From positions 114,895 to 178,894 of the forward strand of contig NW_002476341.1 in the NCBI RefSeq assembly GCF_000189635.1: DNA of 64,000 nt. Reading direction: 5' to 3'. The notes under the pieces are model-generated. The model made no database searches, had not been told where the DNA came from, and saw nothing but the letters and a program-made list of their open reading frames with translations. The stretch comes from Tetrahymena thermophila SB210. Its lineage: Eukaryota; Ciliophora; Oligohymenophorea; Hymenostomatida; Tetrahymenidae. Below are positions 51,101-64,000 of this stretch, one piece after another; the first letter of the stretch is position 1, and every line of letters begins with the position of its first letter. The position numbers and the translations under genes are program-made.

Positions 51101-53528
51101 ATCCAAAATTATTACCAATCTCCCATCTGGTAATATAGTAATTATGGGTCAAGCTATGGATTCTTACTTAGCTGTCTTTAATACTACCATATAAGTGAAC
51201 GTTTCTCCATTTTAGGAAAGTGAGTAGAAATTATTGAGTTTATTAGATTCAGCGCTTTAATAGAAAAGTACAAAAGTAAATTAAATAATTATCAATTTAT
51301 GCGTTTTTGGTGAAGAAATAGCAAAGGACACTCCTCTTTTCAATCTAGACTCAGTTAACATAAAAAAATCGCTATTAGTTTAGGCAATTATAAACTAATC
51401 AAATATGCTTTCAAGTAATTCTTTTCTGTCTACTTACGCAAATAAAATTGTAGCAGCTCTTCAAGGTTCCATAACTACTTAGCATTAAACATAAAGCTAG
51501 AGCGTCCTTAATTAAATTAGCACAATTTTGCAAAACTCACAGCAAAAAATTGTAAATTAAGATAAAAATAATAAATTATTTAATAATAACGACATAATTC
51601 TTTAGAATTTGGTTGATTGTTTTAAAATATTGAACTCAACTACCCAAAGCACATCGTAAATACTTTAGTAGCTTAGTAAGAATAATGGTAAAAGACTTTT
51701 AAGAAGCTAAGAAGGTTATTCAAATACTATAGACGCTTTAAGAGCCCTTTCTTCTCCTTCATCACAAATTTTGTTGCAACAACAAATGGATTTATCAGAC
51801 TAAATAGGAAATCTATTAAGCAACATTACCCTTCCCAACTAAGGAGACCTTTAATTACAAGGAAATTTAATCTCTATAAGCACAGAGTAAATAACATCTA
51901 AGAATCTTTAGAAATACATGTTCATTTAAACTTAGAATTAATAATAAAATGATTCAAATATTTATAATGTTGTCATGACAAGCTATTCTTCGAATCCATA
52001 TATTTAAACTGATGGCTTTTAGTAATATATAACTTAAATTTAAAATACGACTCCTGGTATATAAATTTCTATAAATCCTATGGTAAAACCGTTTATCTAA
52101 AATTTAAATAATGTTTCTAGTTAAGAGCTTAATAATTCTTTTACTCTTTAATTTTAGAATATAAAACCATCAAAATATAATTTAACTTGCTTATAGCAAT
52201 AATCTTAATCAAGCTGGAGTCATTAAGACTGTAATATGATTAAATCTACCCAAACTGGCTCATATACCTGCGTTTGTTAAAATCAAAAACCCACAACTAT
52301 TATAGAAGATTTATAAGATCTTCTTGATAATAAAAATTTAAAAACTGCATTTGGCTAATAAGGAATATAAAATATTTCTAATTTTACAACATTCTACGAA
52401 TATGCTGTATTTTGGATTCTTTGTTCAGTTACATTAATCTAAATAGGGCTCTGTATTTATGGTAATACACTAGATTCTAAGAATAAAATTGTATTTTTAG
52501 GATCTACATCAAAAATCAATCCAACATCTTTAGTAAAAATTGATAATTTTGAATAAAAAATTACAGATGAGTAATATCAAAGACAGCTACATTAATTAAA
52601 ATAAGAATCCGATAAATTATAATAAAAGGAATCGACTGTTTTTATAAGTAATTTGCCATAAAAATAATAATCTCAAAGAGGAACGCAATCAAATATAAAC
52701 ATAAAAAGACTTGATTATGATTAACAAGAAAGTAAATTATTTGTTTAATAATAAGAAAAAGAAATAAAATATGAAAAAGTTTAGAATATTTAATCTTTAT
52801 CTAATAACCATAGCATTTAAAGTATATATCTGAATTTAAAAGATAACAAATAGGAGTAAAAATTTGATTAATAGAACAACATTATTGAATAAGAGGATGT
52901 TAAAAAAACAAATAATATTGAAGATTAAAGTAAAGAATAATAAAATGATATAGTTAATACATTAAAAGGATAAAAAAATACTGAAAAATTAATGCAGACC
53001 TCATTGTTGAAAAAGCTATTAATTTTTCACAATTTTAGCAGTATTTTCTTTGTTTACAGTAATTAAGAATCTAGAGTACTAAGGTTTACCATTTTTTACA
53101 TAAGAGTAATTCACTCATTAAGTATATCAACGATATTTGATTAACAGTACAACGATGAGTAGATTTTTATAGTTTCATTTATTAACTCTGTTATTCTGAT
53201 AGCAAGTGTTACATTAATTAGATTTTTGTATAAATCTAGAAAAATATTTAAAATGATTGCTATTTTACTAATGATGGGTTTGCTTATCTTATATTATTAC
53301 ATCATTTTATCAATTGTTAGTGGTCAATCAAATGATTTCTCAAGTAAAAGGATATCATACTTTTTTATAATGTTTGGAGTAGATTTTTTCATCTTATCAA
53401 CATTAATCTCAATATTTAACATATTTGCCTTTGTTAAAATAGTTTAGGAAACAATCAAAAACTAATTTATATTAAAATTATTAAGTTTATTATAAATATA
53501 AGATATTTTAGAAAATTTAGCTTTGTGA
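48142..53528 (+). CDS. Cysteine-rich/REJ/GPS multi-span surface protein, copy 2 (5' end in gap, frameshifted)
   Basis: It begins inside the cysteine-rich region. Around 48400-48416, one base is missing relative to copies 1 and 3 (15 instead of 16 bases between GAGT and AATGTTA), which breaks the cysteine frame. Downstream everything is intact: the REJ-like region with SWQCKSL, then a GPS-like motif (~52187-52295) with the spacing C...SSW...DC...YTCVC. A first membrane span follows (FWILCSVTLIQIGLCIYG), then a long Q/K-rich cytoplasmic-type segment, then further spans (IRVIHSLSISTIF, INSVILIASVTLIRF, LLMMGLLILYYYIILSIV, FFIMFGVDFFILSTL). Stop TGA 53526-53528. The usual GPS cleavage tripeptide (H-L-T/S) is not present. 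Either a pseudogene or a base error beside the gap. Confidence 0.75.
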
Positions 53529-54652
53529 TTTTCTTAATAAAAGTTTTATTTTTGTTTGTCTTTATATTAGTTTTAGATATGAACATTTAATGTGTTAATT
53601 TTTGTAATACATCAATCATTTAATTTTATCAGTATTAAGTAAGGTAAAATATGTCTAAAATGCATAAATATATGATTTTAATTATTAATTATCAAGGTTT
53701 TGATAAATTATCTAAGTTTTTATGATTTTTAAAAATATTAAAAATAATTTTAAATTGTAAATTTGAGAGATTTTTATAGAATTTGATACAAAAGAAAAAT
53801 ATAATATTGCAAAATACCATTCAACTACATATATTTAATTAATTAATTAATTATTTAGCTAAACTAAGTAGAATTAATACAATTCAAAAAGTAATTAAAT
53901 AAATAAATAATAGAAAATAATATACTTGAATCCCGTGCATTTTTTACAAGCCCAGCTATTTAACACTCAATGAATAAAATTCAAATAATTTTTAAAAAAA
54001 AGAATAAATAAAAAACTATTATAAAAATAGATTAATAATTAATATAAAATTTTAAATATAATTTAAAAAATAATAAAAGGAACATTTTAATGGCTAAATT
54101 AAAAAAATTATTATTGATTATATTAATAAATTTGATATCCTATACATATAGTAAATTCTAGCATTTCAGGATTCGCTAGAATTCAATTCATGGAAATGAA
54201 AGCAATAGAAAATAGCAAAATTAAATAGTTTTCAGCTATTTCAAATCAATAAACAAAATAAATCAAAAGGAAATTAATTATTATTTTGAGAGATAAATTT
54301 TATACTTTAATAGTGAATCTTTTTTTAAAGATTACAATGAAACTCTTACTGAAATTCTCTTTATCCTATTTAAGAGTAAATTAAAAGAATCAAATTATAA
54401 AGAAAATTGATATTTCCTTTATATGAATTAAGGTTAGTTATATCCATATTACTTTATTTGATAAATAGAGATATAAAGAGCTATTTAAAATCAATAAACA
54501 AAACTAATCAAAAAGAAATTAATTGAAATTTAGCATTTTTACAAAACAATTATTTGAAAAATACTTCATTTTGTTTTAAAAAGCTAAAAGATTAAATTAG
54601 TAAAAACCAGTATTTAATTTTCATCAAATTTATTAACATTTTTTTACCAAAA
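53529..54652. other. Spacer between REJ-family copies 2 and 3
   Basis: The first ~250 bases match the sequence after copy 3 (61204-61450). The last ~500 match the upstream region of copy 1, including TTCGCTAGAATT at 54171 and the AATCAATAAACAAAA blocks. It therefore holds one gene's 3' end and the next gene's promoter. No extra gene seen. Confidence 0.6.
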
Positions 54653-57600
54653 ATGCTAATATTTTGTAAGGATTATCTTTATTTTTTTTTAACACATTCA
54701 ATTAAATATTTTATACAAATATTCATAGGCATTTTGCTCGCTTTAAGAATAGTCTAAGCATAAGATTGCTCATTCCTTCTCTCAAAGACTTAACCAACTA
54801 CTGTGCCTTTGGGTAAATTTGAATTTCTAAAAACTATAAAAATAAGCATTAAAACTTAAATAAAACTAAGCTTACGAGTGCATAATGAGCTCATCTACAA
54901 ATTTCGATTCTAATTACGTTTAAAATAAAAAAACATATAATTTAAGGTCATTTGACTAAGATAAAAATTTCGACATTGTATATTCTTATGTAAGATATCC
55001 TACATGTGCGGATCTTATTTAATCGCCGTATCTATAATTTAAAGGCTTAAACTTAGAGATTGATGGAGATAGCAAGGATTAGTATATATAAAATATATAT
55101 ATAAGCTATGATTTATATTGCGGCTAAAAACCTAATTAGTTTTAAATTTTTTCAGCTTGGAAACAAAATTAACAATACACTTATGTTTATAAATCTTAAG
55201 ACTTGTCCTCCATGGAAAAGGATTCTTGTGAGTCATTCAAAATAAGTTTATTTGAAAATATGGATTTAACTATCTTACCTCAGAAATTTAGTTCAGCTTC
55301 GATTAATTTTAATGCCTATGATTCAAATAATAAGATGCTTTATACTTAACTATCAAATTTGTAGGTTCTCTTTTATTATGAAGTAAATTTATTGGTTTGC
55401 TTCATTTTATTACTATTTTATACTCCTACTTATTTTTTTAAGATAAATGTTAACAAAGTTCCACCTTATAATTTTATTCAGAACTTTATAAGTTAGTTTT
55501 TGTATTTTTCAAAATAAAATTAAGTTATTTTTGTTGTAATTTTAAACAATTTAGTTTTATTTTTTATCCATTTTAATAGCTACAAAGTTATTTTATTTGA
55601 AATGTGAATATATGATTAAGTCTTTGGTTTTATATTATTTAATAGTGTCCAATTGGCTGCAAGGGTTCTTGTCCTTAAAGGAATTGCCAAGATTGCTAAA
55701 GCGGCTACAATCTTAAAAATGGAAAATGTGTATTATAATGCCCTTAAAGCTAATACGCTTAATAAGATTAATCTTCAAAGTAATCTTGCTTGCCCTGCAT
55801 TTCTAATTGCAATGAATGTGCTGATGGGAATACTTGTATAACTTGTGCTAATGGTTTTACCTACGCTTTCGTTAACGGCTAAAATATGTGTCATCCATCT
55901 TGTAGCTAATCTAACCAGTATATTGATACAACAGGTTAATGCTAAAATTGTATGTAATATTGCAGCAAATGCTCCTAAGCAAATAAATGTGACACTTGTT
56001 TATCAGGATTCACTTTGAGTGATTCATTCATTTGCTAATGTTAAGGTTTTTTCAACAGCAATAATCAATGTATTCCTTGTGCTCCTTCTTGCAAAACTTG
56101 TAGTGATAGCTCAATTACAAGTTGCAAATCATGTATAAATAATTACTATGCCGTTATAGATTATCAAAATTAGTCATTATTTTAATGTCTTTAAATATGC
56201 CCAAATAATTATTAGCTAATCAATAATACTTGTAAAAAATGTATTTAGACTATTTACAACAGCTGTTTTAATTGCCCTAGTACATGTAGATCTTGTTCTC
56301 CATCTTAGATTAACAAGTGTTAAGATTGTTATCCTGGGATGCATCTTAATAGTAATAGTTTATGCGAACCTTAGCCTTAACCTGGACTATAAATAGATAG
56401 TAGAAATCTCAACTTTTATTACTGTAGCTATAATAATGTAGCAGTTGTTTAGGCTAGTTTTTCAAACTCAAGCCCAAGATTAACTCTAGAATTTGGAATT
56501 AATTTAGTTTCAATAGCTGGATTTAATTGTAATTAAATATTTGACTCTGTTACGCTGAATCTCCTAGGCTCTAGTACATGCTCTATCAATTATTCATAAA
56601 TAATTGTGACATTAAGTATATTTAATTAAATAATTCATTAAATATTAATGTATCAAATTTTTAAAAATAGGTTAGGATGCTAATTTAATGGTTAACTAAA
56701 TTATAAGCATAACTACCACTGCTTAGGTACTTTAATTCTAAGGATTTAGTTCAAAAATTGATACGATTTATTTGATTTCTTATGTTTAAGAACCAGTTAC
56801 TCCTTAAGTGAATGTTCTATATAATTAAATAGTAAATTCTTGTGATGACATCTAATTCTAAATTTAAAAACCACAAAATGATGCAGGAAGAGGTTTCTTA
56901 AGTTTATAATGGATATTATCTAATTCATAAGCTTTTAATTAAGAAACTTTGTAGAATTTAAATGGTATTATAAATAGCGCAAATACACTTCAAAGTTTAA
57001 CTATACTAATCCCAAAATATACTCTTCCCATAAATACAAGTATAACAATTTAGCTGACCTACACTCTGAAAGTCTATTAAAGCAACAATTTGTCATTTAC
57101 TACCAATAATTAATTAAAAAAGCAAATTATTATAAGTCAAGTTTAAAATAAATATCCTCCAATATTTAGGTAAATTAAAGCTAATTTTAATTATTTTAAC
57201 AATAAAATTATTATTTAATGATTTAAAATAAAAATTTGAATAAAATTAATAAACTAATTTAATTCTAATTTATTTTATTTCACTTATTTCAAATTTCTCA
57301 TTTTTTAAAAATAATTTTTTAGCGAATAAATATTTATGATTTTTTTTAAAAATATTGAATATAATTTTGTTCTTTATTAAATTTTTTTAAAATAATTTTT
57401 TTTTTTTATTACATTCTACCCCACCCAACTTAACTTAAATTTTAATTTCTTTTAAAGAAATATTTAAAAATATTTTTAAAAGAAAAATAAATAAATAATA
57501 AGTAGAAAAATAATATCCAGTTAATTTTTTGTTAAATTAATTTTTTATCTTATTTATTTTATTAAATTAATAGGTATATGGACTTGTAAATCACATATTT

Positions 57601-60600
57601 TTTTACTATTTAATAATGTGACAAGTAAGGGATTCACTATTTATAAGATTTGTTTGATATCTAAATCACTTCATTAGCTCTGCCTTCTATTAGCAAAAGT
57701 TTAACTTAATTCGATGATCAATAAATATAATTATATATACAGCCTAATCTTATACCTGTTAGTACAAATTTAGATATCAAGGTAGAATTTAGTTTTATTA
57801 TATCATTAATTATTAAATATTTAATATTTTTTAGATTACTGTGTAAACTAGTAGCGATACATCTATTAGCAATACAAATACTTTATCTATTCCTTATACC
57901 CTATCAAAACTTTAGATTCTAATCTAAAATGGAGCTAATATGCTTGTTGATTATAAAATCAATCTTACTTTGATTGGATTTGCAAGAGATTACGAAATTT
58001 AAGATCCTAACTCTCCACAGGAAATACAACTAAGTTGGCAATGCAAATCGTTGTAAGTATAAAATGGGGATAACTAATGCTACACTTATTAAAACAAAGT
58101 TTATGTACCATAAAATACTTAGAATATTACAATAGATGGTGGTACTTTCAACCCTTATTAAACCCTCAGTTTCACTCTTTAAGGATCAAAAGGCTCTAGA
58201 ACTTCATAGTATAGCTCTTTACTTGTTTTCACCGAGATAGATCTTCCTCCTCTCTTAGTTATATTTGATGACCCAAAATAAATATAACAAATTAATATAA
58301 ACGAAGATATTTCTGCAACTCTTATATATGGCTCAAATGTACCTTCGGACATTCTCACTTATGCTGGAGCAGTTCTATACAATAACTATGTTGTAGGAGT
58401 AATTAAATTTGATTACTATAAAGTTAAATTTAGAATTTGGGATTATTTTTCGAACATAAAAGCAGATAATCTAATTGTTCAAGTTAGATTTACTGTATAC
58501 AATCCTGAGAATATAATGCCTAGCTTAAGTGTTACAAACTTTAATATAAACTTGCCTCCTTAAAAATGCGTTCTTTCTGTTACTCCTTCAAGTGGCCAGG
58601 CTTTAATGACCTAATTCACTATTCAATTTAATGGTTGCACAGCCATTAATAATCCTTTAACTTACTAGTTCTTCTATTATAACCAGACCTCTGATTTAAA
58701 ATAAGAAATCTAAATCCCTTAAAATATCCTAAGAAGATAATTAAAAGATCAGAATTTAGAATCCAAAATTACTACCAATCTCCCTTCAGGTAATATAGTA
58801 ATTATGGGTCAAGCTATGGATTCTTACTTAGCTGTCTTTAATACTACCATATAAGTGAATGTTTCTCCTTTCTAGGAAAGTGAGTAGAAATTATTGAGTT
58901 TATTAGATTCAGCGATTTAATAGAAAAGTACAAAAGTAAATTAAATAATTATCAATTTATGCGTTTTTGGTGAAGAAATAGCAAAGGACACTCCTCTTTT
59001 CAATCTAGACTCAGTTAACATTAAAAAATCCCTATTAGTTTAGGCAATTATAAACTAATCAAATATGCTTTCGAGTAATTCTTTTCTGTCTACATACGCA
59101 AATAAAATTATAGCAGCTCTTCAAGGTTCCATAACTACTAAATATTAAACATAAAGTTAGAGCGTCCTTAATTAAATTAGCACAATTTTGCAAAACTCAG
59201 AGCAAAAAATTGCAAATTAAGACAAAAATAATAAGTTATTTAATAATAATGACATTATTCTTTAGAATTTGGTAGATTGTTTTAAAATATTGAGCTCAAC
59301 TACCCAAAGCATATCATAAATGCTCTAGTAGCTTAGTAATAATAACGGTAAAAGACTTTTAAAAAGTGAAGATGATTATTTAAAATCTATAGACGCTTTA
59401 AGAGCACTTTCTTCTCCTTCATCTCAAACTTTATTGCAACAACAAATGGATTTATCAGACTAAATAGGAAATCTACTAAACAAGATTACCCTTCCCAACT
59501 AAGGAGAGCTTCAATTACAAGAATTACAAGGAAATTTAATCTCAATAAACACAGATTAAATAACATCTAAGAATCTTTAAAAATACATGTTCATTTAAAA
59601 CTAGCCATAATAATAGGATTCAAATATATTTAATGTTATCATGACAAGCTATTCTTCGAATCCTTTTATTCAAACTGATGGCTTTTAGTAATATATAACT
59701 TAACTTTAAAACACAACTCCTGACATATAAGTTTCTATAAATCCTGTCGTAAAACCGTATATCTAAAATTTAAATAATGCCTCTAGTTAAGAGCTTAATA
59801 ATTCATTTACTCTTTAATTTTAGAATATAAAACCATCAAAATATAATTTAACTTGCTTGTAGTAATAATCTTAATCAAACTGGACTCAATAAGACTGTAA
59901 ACTGATTGAATCTAGTAAAACTGGCTCCTTTACTTGTCTTTGTAAAAATCAAAAACCCACAACTATCGCAGAAGATTTATAAGATCTTCTTGATAATAAA
60001 AATTTAAAAACGGCATTTGGTTCATAGGGAATATAAAATATTTCTAATTTTACAACATTCTATGAGTATGCTGTATTTTGGATTCTTTCTTCAGTTACAT
60101 TAATATAAATAGGACTCTGCATTTATGGTAATACACTAGATTCTAAGAATAAAATTGCATTTGTAGGATCTATGACAAAAATAAATCCAATATCTTTAAC
60201 AAATTTTGATAATTTTGAATAAAAAATTACAGATGATTAATATCAAATACAACTACATTAATAAAAATAAGAATCTGATAAATTGTAATAAAAGGAATCG
60301 ACTGTTTTTATAAGTTACTTGCCATAAAAATAATAATCTTAAAGAGGAACGTAATCAAATATAAACCTAAAAAGACCTGATTATGATTAATAAGGAAGTA
60401 AATTATTTGTTTAATAATAAGAAAACGAAATAAAATATTAAAAAGTTTAGAATATTTAATCATTATCTGATAACCAAAGCATTTAAAGTATATATCTGAA
60501 TTCAAAAGATAACAAATAGGAATAAAAATTTGATTAGTAGAACAACATTATTGAATAGGAGAATGTTAAAAAAACAAATGATATTGAGGATAAAAATAAA

Positions 60601-61203
60601 TAAAGTAAAGAATAATAAAAAGATATCGTTAAAATATTAAAAGGATCAAAAAATACTCAAAAATTAATGCAGACCTCATTTTTGAAAAAAATACTAATTT
60701 TTCACAATTTTAGCAGTATTTTCTTTGTTTACAGTAATTAAGAATCTCGAATGCTAAGGTTTACAATTTTTTACTTAAGAGTAATACATTCATTAAGTAT
60801 ATCAACGATATTTGATTAGCAGTATAATGAAGAGTAGATTATTATAGTTTCACTTATTAACTCTTCTATTCTGATAGCAAGTGTTACTTTAATTAGATTT
60901 TTGTATAAATCTAGAAAAATATTTAAAATGATTGCTCTTTTGCTAATGATAGGTTTGCTTACATTATATTATTACATCATTTTATCAATTGTTAGTGGTC
61001 AATCAAATGATTTCTCAAATAAAAGGATATCTTACTTTTTTATAATATTTGGAGTAGATTTTTTCATCTTATCTACATTAGTCTCAATATTTAACATATT
61101 TGCCTTTGTTAAAATAGTTTAGGATGCAATCAAAAACTAATTTATATTAAAATTATTAAGTTTATTATAAATATAAGATATTTTAGAAAATTTAGCTTTG
61201 TGA
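54653..61203 (+). CDS. Cysteine-rich/REJ/GPS multi-span surface protein, copy 3 (complete)
   Basis: The only complete member, estimated at about 1,800 residues. A 13-nt first exon (ATG 54653, MLIF) splices to ILLALRIVQAQDC, a signal peptide. Order after that: N-terminal domain with YECIMSSSTNFDSNY; intron to about 55646; cysteine-rich furin-like repeats from CPIGCKGSCPQRNCQDC; REJ-like region; coiled, Q/N-rich stretch with LSSPSSQTLLQQQMDL; GPS-like motif near 59860-59970 (C...NW...DC...FTCLC); first span FWILSSVTLI; Q/K-rich segment; and four C-terminal hydrophobic stretches ending ...FAFVKIV and about 30 more residues to TGA 61201-61203. The architecture resembles polycystin-1/REJ proteins, but I saw no PLAT domain. 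Multiple tandem copies suggest a cell-surface family. Confidence 0.85.
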
Positions 61204-61454
61204 TTTTCTTAAATTTAATTTTTATTTTTATTTGTCTTTATATTAGCTTTAGATATGAAACATTTAATGTGTTAATTTTTGTAATACATCAATTATTTAA
61301 TTTCATCAGTATTAAGTAAGATAAAATACATCTAAAATGCATAAATATTTAGTCGTAATATTAATTATCAAGTTTTTTATAAATTATCTAAAATTTTATG
61401 ATTTTCAAAAATATTAAAAATAATTTTAATTAATGATAATATTAAAATATTGAT
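61204..61454. other. 3' flank of copy 3
   Basis: It matches the 3' flank of copy 2 (53529-53780) and then joins abruptly to GPS-region sequence of the next copy at about 61455-61470. No gene. Confidence 0.6.
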
Positions 61455-62975
61455 GAGATTTATGGATTTTATGAATCTAAATAAACGACTCCTGGTATAT
61501 AAATTTCTATAAATCCTGTGATAAAGCCCTCTATCTAAAATATAAACAATACCCCAAGTTAAGGGCTAAATAATTCTCTTACTCTTTAATTTTCGAATAT
61601 AAAACCATCAAAATATAATTTAACTTGCTTGTAACAATAATCTTAATCAAAATGGACTCAATAAGACTGTAAATTGGTTTAATCTACCAATAGTGGCTCA
61701 TATACATGTGTTTGCTAAAATCAAAAACCCACAACTATTACAGAAGATTTATAAGATCTTCTTGATAATAAAAATTTAAAAACTGCATTTGGCTCATAGG
61801 GAATAGAAAATATTTCTAATTTTACAACATTCTACGAGTATGCTGTATTTTGGATTCTTAGTTCAGTTACACTAATCCTAATTGGACTCTGCATTTATGG
61901 TAACACTATAGATTCTAAGAATAAAATTGAATTTGCAGGATCTATGACAAAAGTCAATCCAACATCTTTAGTAAATTCTGATAATTTTGAATAAAAAATT
62001 ACAGATGAGTAATATCAAATGAAACTAAATTAATAAAAATAAGAATCGGATAAATTATAATAAAAGAATTCCGTTGTTTTTATAAATTACTTGCAATAAA
62101 AATAATAAACTTAAAGAGTAACGCAATCAAATATAAACCTAAAAAGACCTGAAGATGATTATCAAGGAAGTAAATTATTTGTTTAATAATAATAAAGTGA
62201 TATAAACAACCAAAAAGTTTAGAATTTGTAGTCTTTATCTGATAACCAAAGCATTTAAAGTATAAATCTGAATTCAAAAGATAGTAAATAATAATACAAG
62301 TTAGATTAATAAAACAACATTATTGAATAGATGAACAATAAAAAAACAAATAATATTGAAGATTATAGCAAATAAAATAAAGAACAATAAGAAAGTATTG
62401 TTGATATATTACAAGGATCAAAAAACACTCAAAAATTAATGAAGACCTCTTTCTTGAAAAAGATATTAATTTTTCACAGCTTTAGTAGTATTTTCTTCGT
62501 TTACAGTAATTAAGAATCTAGAGCACTAAGACTTACCATTTTTTACATAAGAATAATCCACTCATTAAGCATATCAACGATATTTGATTAATAGTATAAT
62601 GAAGAATAGATTTTGCTAGTTTCACTTATTAACTCTGTTATCCTGATAGCAAGTGTTACATTAATTAGATTTTTGAATAAATCTAGAAAAATATTTAAAA
62701 CGGTTGCTTTTTTGCTAATGATAGGTTTGCTAATACTATACTATTATATCATTTTATCAATTGTTAGTGGCCAATCAGAGAATTTCTCAAATAAAAGGAT
62801 ATCCTCCTTTTTTATAATGTTTGGGGTAGATTTCTTGATCTTATAAACATTAGTCTCAATAATTAACATATTTGCCTTTGTTAAAATAGTTTAAAATGCG
62901 ATTTAAAATAAATTTATATTAAAATTATTAAGTTTATTATAAATACAAGATATTTTAGAAAATTTAACTTTGTGA
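61455..62975 (+). pseudogene. 5'-truncated REJ-family copy 4 (GPS to C-terminus)
   Basis: From about 61470 the sequence matches copy 2 from about 52040. It holds the region just before the GPS, the GPS cysteines and tryptophan (C...SKW...DC...YTCVC), the first span, the Q/K-rich segment and the C-terminal spans, ending TGA 62973-62975. The signal peptide, cysteine-rich and REJ parts are missing. No in-frame ATG lies between the upstream TGA and the matching part, yet about 500 codons remain free of TGA. Either recently formed and still uneroded, or used as an exon set of a fused gene. Confidence 0.75.
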
Positions 62976-64000
62976 TTTTCTAAATAAAAGCTTTATTTTT
63001 GTTTGTTTTTATGTTAGTTTTATTACTTAGCAAAAAGAATTGAAAATTTTTTTAGATAATTGAATTTGGTTTTGTAGAAGATTAATTAACAAATTCTATT
63101 AGATATAATAAATTTAGCTCTTTAAATTTTTAAATTGAAAAATAATATATTTTTATATACCATATATTTTTTAATATATTAAGGAGTTAGTGTTGAAAAA
63201 TACTTGAAAAAAATATGTATTAATTAATTAAACGATTTGCATTTTTCTAGAATATTTAGAGAACATTTTTTTATATAAAATAAGATAAGCATTTTAAAAT
63301 TTATAATTCCACATTAATAAAAAATTATAAAAATTCTTGATATGAAATAAGCTTTTTAAAGCCAAATTCAACATTAACAACTTTTAAATTGATTAATTTA
63401 CTCTAAATATTATTGAATAAAAAAATTAAATTTGTAAAATCTGAATGAATAAATGATAATTTAATAAACAATTATTTTATGATTTTTAAAAATATAAAAT
63501 GATAAAAATGATAATAAGATAAATTAAAAATTTGAGAAAAAAAAACAAAAATAAACATTATAAACAAAAAAGTTAAAATAAAAAGTAAAACTTGATTTCT
63601 CCCTGAGGTTTTATTTAAATCATGACATCTAATTAATCAAGATAAATAAAAAAGGATAAAAAATATGATTGAAACATAATATTTAAGATTAAAATAGAAC
63701 TGGCATATAAAGTTTGGTATTTATATAATTTAATAAGATGTAAAAAAACACTAAAAGTTTCAAATTGTTTGATCGTTTTTGGAGAAACCAGAGAGTTTGC
63801 TTAAGAGCATTTATTTTTTATTTTTTATAAATAATTTATTTACTTACAAAAATATGAATGATATTTATAAATATAAAATCAATAATAAAATCTATTTATA
63901 TTTATATTTTAGGTTTAAATTTTTTTCAAAATATTATATAATAAAATATATAATATTATTCAAACATTTTATATTTATTCATCCTTTTTTCATCAGTTCT
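62976..64000. other. AT-rich sequence to the window end
   Basis: The first ~60 bases continue the family's 3' flank. After that I see only A/T-rich sequence with two GC-richer scraps (63600-63640 and 63775-63815) and no supported gene, telomere repeat or RNA gene. Confidence 0.5.

Noticed and set aside
60308-60505. Minus-strand frames opposite the Q/K-rich segment of copies 3 and 4
   Set aside because: They are antisense to conserved coding sequence; TAA/TAG-rich glutamine codons on the sense strand read as TTA/CTA leucines on the other and leave it open by chance.
1-64000. tRNA, rRNA, telomere (CCCCAA) repeats and bacterial-type promoters or ribosome binding sites
   Set aside because: I scanned for GC-richer clover-leaf-sized islands and telomere repeats and saw none I could support; bacterial signals do not apply to this genome.

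Overview
The window looks like macronuclear DNA of a ciliate of the Tetrahymena type. It is extremely AT-rich. The genes only stay open if TAA and TAG are read as glutamine and TGA is the only stop. Introns are short, AT-rich and GT...AG. The recognised families (M16C metalloprotease, RAP protein, kinase-LRR proteins, REJ/GPS surface proteins) fit a ciliate. All gene models below were read by hand under that code. Exon borders are inferred from splice consensus, frame continuity and comparison between paralogous copies.

Left part (1-13 kb). On the minus strand lie a small single-span membrane protein (32-340) and a presequence-protease-like M16C protein (652-5007). The latter keeps the M16C fold sequence but has lost the zinc-binding HxxEH motif. 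A 307-bp tandem repeat follows. Next comes a plus-strand gene (6411-11908) built almost entirely of 90-nt exons, each encoding one leucine-rich repeat. A small minus-strand gene fragment with an internal 142-bp duplication closes this part.

Middle (13-34.7 kb). A roughly 12-kb segment is tandemly duplicated. Each copy holds about 2 kb of shared upstream sequence and one gene that encodes two protein kinase domains in tandem, followed by leucine-rich repeats. The LRRs are 90-nt phase-symmetric exons in units of about 400 bp: ten in copy 1 and five in copy 2. Introns and most of each exon are near-identical between units, and variation is concentrated in the codons at the exon edges. Copy 1 has lost its terminal exon and has DLA in place of DLG in its first kinase. 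Copy 2 has an in-frame 51-nt insertion in one LRR. Both copies carry a long inverted repeat in an intron of the second kinase.

Right part (34.7-64 kb). An unresolved region with scattered coding-like segments and a 325-bp tandem repeat precedes a minus-strand RAP-domain protein with a likely mitochondrial targeting sequence (38427-40652). Then come about 2.7 kb of nearly pure A/T tandem repeats. The rest is a tandem family of large plus-strand surface proteins: signal peptide, cysteine-rich repeats, REJ-like region, GPS-like motif and several membrane spans. Copy 1 and copy 2 are each cut by a 100-N assembly gap, copy 3 (54653-61203) is complete, and copy 4 is a 5'-truncated duplicate whose frame is still open. 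Copy 2 also carries a one-base frameshift close to the gap.

The window is dominated by lineage-specific tandem expansion of two receptor-like families. The likeliest new biology is the dual-kinase LRR genes with their homogenised repeat cassettes and edge-focused variation, and the catalytically dead M16C paralogue.
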